Shown piece after piece: positions 6,840 through 10,549 of a DNA stretch of 10,549 nt; positions within the stretch are counted from its first letter, which is position 1, and each line of letters opens with the position of its first letter. Below the pieces are notes generated by a model. It worked only from the letters and a program-made list of their open reading frames with translations. It was not told the origin of the DNA and made no database searches. The position numbers and the translations under genes were made by a program. Origin of the DNA: Candidatus Omnitrophota bacterium (lineage in GTDB: Bacteria > Omnitrophota > Gorgyraeia > Gygaellales > Profunditerraquicolaceae); contig JAUYDL010000036.1 in NCBI GenBank assembly GCA_030691865.1, positions 1 through 10,549 of the forward strand. Reading direction: 5' to 3'.

Positions 6840-7523
6840 CTAATCTCTGATTAAACGTAATTTAAGAAGACAGAATATGCTACTGATGCCGTCCCTCCAG
6901 CCGATCTTTTTGCCTTGATGATAAAAACGCGACTTATAGGATATGGGGATCTCAGTTATCTTATAGCCTTGCTTGAGGATCTTAGCCGTAATTTCCGGCT
7001 CTATCTCAAACCTACTGGAGGAAAGATTTAATTTTTTTATTAAATCTAATCTTACAAGTTTATAGCAAGTCTCCATATCGGTTAAAGAAGACCTAAAGAG
7101 GATATTAGTAAAAGTGGTGAGGGTTTTATTTACAAGATAATGCCAAAAAGAAGTAGTCCGCCAGGTCTTTAGGAAACGCGACCCATATACTACGGCTAAA
7201 TTATTCTTTAGGGCATAATCAACTAAAGCCACATAATCTTGCGGATTATATTCTAAGTCGGCGTCCTGCGGTATGACAAATTCACCCCGGGCATTTTCTA
7301 TACCGGTCAAAAAAGCAGCGCCTTTGCCTCTGTTTTTAGCACAATAGATAACCTTTATACCTTTATCTGTAATCTCCCTCAATAGATCAATGCTACCGTC
7401 GCTAGAGCCATCATCCACCACAATAATTTCCTTATCCACATCCACAGAATATATCTTCTCTAAGATATCCCTTAAAGTGCTTACTTCATTATAAACCGGG
7501 ATGATCACACTAAGTAATGGCAT
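6840..7523 (-). CDS. DPM1-like family 2 glycosyltransferase
   Basis: A 227-residue GT2 enzyme of the dolichol-phosphate-mannose-synthase / polyprenyl-phosphate glycosyltransferase type. It probably moves a sugar from a nucleotide donor onto polyprenyl phosphate at the cytoplasmic membrane face. Motifs are VIIPVYNE (6-13), VVDDGSSDGS (35-44), QDADLEYNP (86-94, with DAD binding metal), TDMETCYK (148-155) and FEIEPEIT (172-179), then a C-terminal SRFYHQGKKIGWRDG typical of the DPM1/DPG group. There are no C-terminal membrane helices, so it is the short soluble form. It follows the TMTC/TPR gene by 21 bases. This pairing makes sense because GT39/TMTC-type enzymes use polyprenyl-phosphate sugars as donors, so this enzyme may supply its neighbour (inference). 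The start ATG gives the normal N-terminus, and the upstream ribosome-binding site is weak. Confidence 0.92.
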   Translation of the reverse strand: MPLLSVIIPVYNEVSTLRDILEKIYSVDVDKEIIVVDDGSSDGSIDLLREITDKGIKVIYCAKNRGKGAAFLTGIENARGEFVIPQDADLEYNPQDYVALVDYALKNNLAVVYGSRFLKTWRTTSFWHYLVNKTLTTFTNILFRSSLTDMETCYKLVRLDLIKKLNLSSSRFEIEPEITAKILKQGYKITEIPISYKSRFYHQGKKIGWRDGISSIFCLLKLRLIRD

Positions 7524-7544
7524 TTTAATCTGGTTAATCCCTTC

Positions 7545-9314
7545 TTATTTTTTGTGCGGTTTAAGTAAATTTATAAATTTAGGTTCAACTGAATATCCCA
7601 AGGCTATAGCCTTATCACAATTTTTAACCGCTAAATCGTATTGTTTTAGATAATAATACGCCACTGCTAAATTATTATAGGCTAAAGCAAAATCAGGCCT
7701 AACTCCTAAGACTTTTTTAAATAAAGTTATGGCATCTTTATATCTACCCGCTAGCACATACGTACTTGCCAGGTCGCTACATACAATTAAATTGTTTTGA
7801 TTAAACTCTAATGCTTTTTTAAATGCAATCAGGGCTTCTGTATACCTGCCCATGGCTTTGAATTGACTTGCCATTCCACAATATTGCCGGACCAACTTTG
7901 CCTTCATTTCATTTACTATTTTTTCCGTGGCCAATAAACTTTCCTGGTTACCTGTTTTCTTATATAAGTTCCCCAGATTATAATAGACTCCTACGGCATC
8001 CGGATTAATTCTCAATGCCTCCTTATATGCTGCCTCTGCCTCTAGATTATTCCCCGCACCTGCATATTCTATACCCAGCTCATTATAAAATCTCCAGCTA
8101 TGTGGAGCGTACTGCAAGGTTCTTTTGTAAAAAGCTATGGGCTGTTTCCAATACTCGGTCTGCTTTACCGTCAAATACGAATAAAGGATAAGCAGGCCGA
8201 TAATAAAAAAACGCAAAAAAGATGTAAAAATTTTACTCTTTAAAGGTTGACAGAACAAACCTGAGAGAATAATAAAAAACCCTAAAGCTGGAACATAAAG
8301 GTAGTGCTCCATTATAAATGCATAACTTATCGGGTAAATATTGCTTACGGGTAAGAAGGTGATAAAAAACCAGGCGATGGCAAAGAAGACCCCTGGGTTA
8401 ACTTTCCTTCTAATAAATGCAAAAATTATTAATGAAAATGTCAGGATTAACCCCAATATAACTTTAGCATCAGTAAATCTAAATAGCTGATATGTGTATT
8501 CTACATGTAAATCAAAAGGCAACAAAAGAAGCCGTAAATATTCCGTTATTCCGGCAAAAAAAATAGGAATCCTTTCCCACAAACCAACGGGAGTTAAGGC
8601 TAAGTTCTCCGGAAGATTTAAGATAGCCAATCTTAATGAAATATACCCGATTAAGATACCGAAAAATGGTATAAGCTTTTGGATTTGGAGTTTCTTTCCG
8701 AATGCATAATGATAAACCAAAATAAGTAGCGGCAAAACCACGGCATTTTCTTTTGAAAACAGCGCCAAGACAAAACTTAGCAAAGCTAAAATATATAATC
8801 CTATATTCTTTGAAGAAAGGGATTTTATATAAAAAATGAAGCAGGCTAACATAAATACCAGCCCTAGAGGATCACTTAATCCGGAGATATAACAGACTGC
8901 TTCAGTGTTGATCGGAGAACTCAAGAATAATAAACTTGCTAAGAAAGAAATAGTCCTGTCGTAAAATATATTCCTGAGGAGAAAGTAAAAAATAATCGCC
9001 GCTAAAATATGCGCAAAGATACTGATAAAGTGATAACCGGTTGTCTTGGTGCCCCACAAAGAATAACCTGCCATCTGAACAATCGTCTGGAGCGGCCTAT
9101 AAAAATTAGATTTGGTTTGACCTCCGGCCCCGAAATCGGCTGTAATAATTTTCGGCAGATTTGACCAATTCTTTATATAGTCATTATCCTTGATTAAACC
9201 ATGGTCATCCCAGATAAAATTGCCGCTAGAACAGTTGGAATAGATCAAAACTCCTAAAATTATTATTAAAGCAACCTGCAAAAATGAAATATTTTTTCCG
9301 GTTAGCTTAATCAC
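7545..9314 (-). CDS. TMTC/GT39-like membrane glycosyltransferase with C-terminal TPR repeats
   Basis: A 589-residue protein with two parts. Residues 1-385 form about ten membrane segments with GT-C landmarks: an acidic pair after the first helix (WDDHGL, 35-40), FYRPL (71-75), SKEN (187-190) and MEHYLYVPALGF (335-346). This layout matches the TMTC (O-mannosyltransferase) and GT39-like group, which transfer sugar from a polyprenyl-phosphate donor on the outer face of the membrane. Residues about 407-577 hold four to five tetratricopeptide repeats, such as YNLGNLYKKTGN, MGRYTEALIAFKKALE and YNNLAVAYYYLKQYDLA, probably exposed on the periplasmic side and binding a protein partner or acceptor. 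The start is GTG at 9314, with GGAG four bases ahead, and no in-frame alternative is better. It lies 24 bases after the PEBP gene and 21 before the DPM1-like gene. Enzymatic activity is inferred, and many bacterial members are uncharacterised. Confidence 0.88.
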   Translation of the reverse strand: MIKLTGKNISFLQVALIIILGVLIYSNCSSGNFIWDDHGLIKDNDYIKNWSNLPKIITADFGAGGQTKSNFYRPLQTIVQMAGYSLWGTKTTGYHFISIFAHILAAIIFYFLLRNIFYDRTISFLASLLFLSSPINTEAVCYISGLSDPLGLVFMLACFIFYIKSLSSKNIGLYILALLSFVLALFSKENAVVLPLLILVYHYAFGKKLQIQKLIPFFGILIGYISLRLAILNLPENLALTPVGLWERIPIFFAGITEYLRLLLLPFDLHVEYTYQLFRFTDAKVILGLILTFSLIIFAFIRRKVNPGVFFAIAWFFITFLPVSNIYPISYAFIMEHYLYVPALGFFIILSGLFCQPLKSKIFTSFLRFFIIGLLILYSYLTVKQTEYWKQPIAFYKRTLQYAPHSWRFYNELGIEYAGAGNNLEAEAAYKEALRINPDAVGVYYNLGNLYKKTGNQESLLATEKIVNEMKAKLVRQYCGMASQFKAMGRYTEALIAFKKALEFNQNNLIVCSDLASTYVLAGRYKDAITLFKKVLGVRPDFALAYNNLAVAYYYLKQYDLAVKNCDKAIALGYSVEPKFINLLKPHKK

Positions 9315-9338
9315 AGATCTCCATCTCGTATTTTATAT

Positions 9339-9773
9339 TTACTTATTCTTTTTATATAACCCTAACAACTGCGCATTAGCCAGGATATGTCCTTGCATGG
9401 CTTTTTCTAATTGCTCTTTGCTTATTCCTTCTTTTAAGTTTAATACTGTATCTAAGGCATAGATCTTAAAGAAATAATGATGCACTCCGAAGGGAGGACA
9501 AGGGCCGTGGTAATTCTTCCCCCCGGCACTATTAACCCCCTGTCTTCCCGGTATACTATTTTCTTCAATTCTAGAAGTCGGGGGGATATCAAAAACTACC
9601 CAATGCACCCAGGTACCCATCGGCGCATCCGGATCATCAACAATTAAAGCCAAACTCTTGGCCTCTTGTGGAATATCCCCAACAATTAATGCTGGGTTAA
9701 TATCCTTACCTTCACAGCTAAATTTAGCGGGTATAAATTGACTGTCTTTAAACTCAGGACTTTTTAGCTCCAT
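9339..9773 (-). CDS. YbhB/YbcL-family PEBP (Raf kinase inhibitor-like) protein
   Basis: A 144-residue phosphatidylethanolamine-binding-protein family member, complete from MELKSPEF to a lysine-rich end. Conserved anion-pocket motifs are visible: DDPDAPMGTWVHWVVFDIP (46-64), GGKNYHGPCPPFGVHHYFF (84-102) and IYALD (104-108). The bacterial family's role is poorly known, with ligand binding or protein-inhibitor functions proposed. The start at 9773 is chosen because AAAAGGGGAG lies 5 bases upstream. An in-frame upstream ATG at 9842 would add 23 residues with no family or signal-peptide character. A signal-peptide-like segment precedes the gene in another frame, so the native protein may be secreted. 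It appears to be the first gene of a unit with the TMTC/TPR and DPM1-like genes, which is an unexpected partner for glycosyltransferases. Confidence 0.92.
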   Translation of the reverse strand: MELKSPEFKDSQFIPAKFSCEGKDINPALIVGDIPQEAKSLALIVDDPDAPMGTWVHWVVFDIPPTSRIEENSIPGRQGVNSAGGKNYHGPCPPFGVHHYFFKIYALDTVLNLKEGISKEQLEKAMQGHILANAQLLGLYKKNK

Positions 9774-9856
9774 GGCTTCTCCCCTTTTGTTTGTTCTAAG
9801 CCGGCTAGAAAAATAAAAATCATTGCCAATATAATGATGCAAACTTTATTATTCAT
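9764..9856 (-). pseudogene. Out-of-frame signal-peptide segment, probably the broken 5' end of the PEBP gene
   Basis: A 30-codon ORF from ATG 9856 reads MNNKVCIIILAMIFIFLAG and then a short polar stretch (LEQTKGEK). It ends at TAA 9764-9766, overlapping the PEBP start by ten bases in a different frame. The pattern of a charged start, hydrophobic core and small residues is that of a Sec signal peptide. Insertion of one base near 9774-9790 would join it to AMELKSPEF as one secreted protein of about 172 residues. It may be a sequencing or assembly indel, a true frameshift, or a leader ORF coupled to the downstream start. The AAAAGG upstream lies only two bases from the ATG, closer than is usual. 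Confidence 0.6.
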
Positions 9857-9913
9857 TACCTTTTAGTTTAGGTCAAAAGAGTTCCATCGTGGTAGATGCA
9901 AATATTAACTATA

Positions 9914-9942
9914 ATTGTATCTCTGGTTTACGGTTAATTCAA
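9914..9942 (-). promoter_or_regulatory. Possible promoter for the PEBP-TMTC/TPR-glycosyltransferase unit
   Basis: The minus strand shows TTGAAT (9942-9937), a 17-base spacer and TACAAT (9919-9914), which is 4/6 and 5/6 to the sigma-70 consensus. Initiation near 9907 would give a leader of about 50 bases before the signal-peptide-like ORF. The position between the small membrane ORF and the PEBP gene fits a new transcription unit. Confidence 0.42.
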
Positions 9943-10001
9943 GCCTTAGTATGGTGAAGTTTCAAACTAGATTGGCGGAATTAAGAAAACGAGGCGAAAA
10001 A

Positions 10002-10172
10002 TTATCTACCGGCAACATTGAGTAATTTGGTTTTCTTCTTCAGGAAGAAAAAGGTTAAGTAGATAGCCAGACTTATAATAAAAAATATTACCCAGGAATT
10101 ATGCACCGTAAGCCGTCTCTGAGTTAAAAAATTAGTTACAACTTCTAAGAAAAAAGGTTGCCAGACGCTCAA
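10002..10172 (-). CDS. Small single-helix membrane protein, unrecognised
   Basis: An ORF of about 56 residues starting at TTG 10172 lies 14 bases after the permease stop, with AAGG seven bases ahead of the TTG. It begins with SVWQPFFLEVVTNF, continues with a basic TQRRLTVHNS stretch, then a clear membrane helix (VIFFIISLAIYLTFFFL) and a cytoplasmic-type KKKTK end, closing at TAA 10002-10004. The two other forward frames of this stretch contain several stops, while this one stays open and reads like protein. It may be a small subunit coupled to the ABC permease or the remnant 3' end of a larger membrane protein. The frame opens right after a stop at 10182-10184, so it cannot be extended in frame without a frameshift. 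I do not recognise a family. A start at GTG (position 25 of this reading) is also possible. Confidence 0.5.
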   Translation of the reverse strand: MSVWQPFFLEVVTNFLTQRRLTVHNSWVIFFIISLAIYLTFFFLKKKTKLLNVAGR

Positions 10173-10186
10173 TAGCAAGCCTTAAC

Positions 10187-10549
10187 CTAATAATGAGTGA
10201 GGCTCCCGGAGATCTTCGCGCATCTTAGCGCGTATCCGAATATCTTAATACTTAAAGGGATCAGGATAACGCAGAAGGCAAAAAGAACGGTAATCTCAGG
10301 CAAGAGCATGCCAATAGTATAACCCTGTAAGATTGCGTGGCGTAAACCTTTGAGGGAATAGGTAAGCGGCAGGAAATAAGAGAATGCCCGCAAGTACCTT
10401 GGTAATATATCTACCGGAAAGAATACCCCGCTTAAGAAACCCGAGGATACCGTTACCAGCCAGCTGATAGGGTCTCCTTTTTTAAAAACCATGATAAAAG
10501 AAGCGGAGATTATGCCGATACTGCTAATAGAGATAACCGTCAAGATCAA
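10187..10549 (-). CDS. ABC-2 type transporter permease, C-terminal part (cut by the window edge)
   Basis: The visible 120 residues are the C-terminal half of an ABC-2 family inner-membrane permease of the DrrB/NodJ-like type. There are three or four hydrophobic segments, with the characteristic stretch SGVFFPVDILPRYLRAFSYF and LPLTYSLKGLRHAILQG between two of them and a final helix followed by a basic tail ending in GSLTHY. The reading frame is open to the right edge, so the N-terminal half and probably the ATPase gene lie outside. It differs in sequence from the Wzm-like permease at 2925-3737, so the locus contains two separate ABC-2 exporters. The substrate is unknown and could be a lipid, a polyketide-like compound or a glycan. 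Confidence 0.85.
   Translation of the reverse strand: MILTVISISSIGIISASFIMVFKKGDPISWLVTVSSGFLSGVFFPVDILPRYLRAFSYFLPLTYSLKGLRHAILQGYTIGMLLPEITVLFAFCVILIPLSIKIFGYALRCAKISGSLTHY

Noticed and set aside
8494..8709. Plus-strand open frame of 71 codons opposite the TMTC/TPR gene
   Set aside because: It is antisense to a strongly supported membrane protein and its sequence has no family character.
9774..9842. Upstream in-frame extension of the PEBP gene from ATG 9842
   Set aside because: The 23 extra residues show neither a signal peptide nor family similarity. The same DNA in another frame reads as a signal peptide, and a good ribosome-binding site precedes the start at 9773.
10031..10051. Perfect 8-bp inverted repeat TTTTCTTC/GAAGAAAA with a 5-base loop, possible terminator
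   Set aside because: No T-run follows on either strand and the pairing is A/T-dominated. It falls inside the small membrane ORF, where it encodes the F/L-rich helix end and lysines, so codon composition explains it.
1..10549. CRISPR arrays, tRNA or rRNA genes, insertion sequences, integrase or phage genes
   Set aside because: I saw no regularly spaced repeats, cloverleaf-like or rRNA-like stretches, transposase motifs or paired inverted repeats flanking an ORF.

Overview
The window looks like part of a surface-polysaccharide gene cluster from an AT-rich, uncultivated-type Gram-negative bacterium. The gene styles fit an Omnitrophota-like genome: a TPR protein with a TMTC-like membrane domain, a YbhB-type PEBP protein, and an amine-oxidase-like FAD protein next to an O-antigen ABC exporter. 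That placement is an inference from gene style, since there is no rRNA or other phylogenetic marker here. Every supported gene is on the minus strand, so transcription runs from high to low coordinates.

Right side (10549 to about 9340): the C-terminal part of an ABC-2 type permease enters from the right edge. It is followed by an unrecognised small ORF of about 56 residues with one membrane helix. Then comes a YbhB/YbcL-type PEBP protein, preceded by a short ORF that reads like a signal peptide in the wrong frame.

Middle (9314 to 5456): the PEBP gene, a large membrane protein with C-terminal TPRs and a TMTC/GT39-like N-terminal part, and a DPM1-like family 2 glycosyltransferase follow each other with gaps of 21-24 bases, so they probably form one operon. 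A 277-base gap with a GC-rich nested palindrome leads to a polytopic O-antigen ligase/polymerase-like protein.

Left side (5455 to 1): a 364-base intergenic region holds, in transcription order, a terminator-like hairpin, a short tandem repeat, a near-consensus sigma-70-type promoter and a leader of about 180 bases. It drives an FAD-dependent amine-oxidase-like protein, a Wzm-type permease, a Wzt-type ATPase with what looks like a duplicated carbohydrate-binding domain, and a family 2 glycosyltransferase with a long C-terminal coiled coil. The last two genes overlap by one base. A ribosome-binding-like site at the left edge suggests that the operon continues.

Working model (inference): lipid-linked glycan is built in the cytoplasm, exported by Wzm/Wzt with substrate recognition by the Wzt C-terminal domains, and processed or ligated at the periplasmic face by the ligase and TMTC-like proteins. 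The points most worth attention are the tandem Wzt C-terminal domains, the replaced H-loop histidine in the same ATPase, the adjacent coiled-coil glycosyltransferase, the out-of-frame signal peptide ahead of the PEBP gene, and the unrecognised small membrane ORF.
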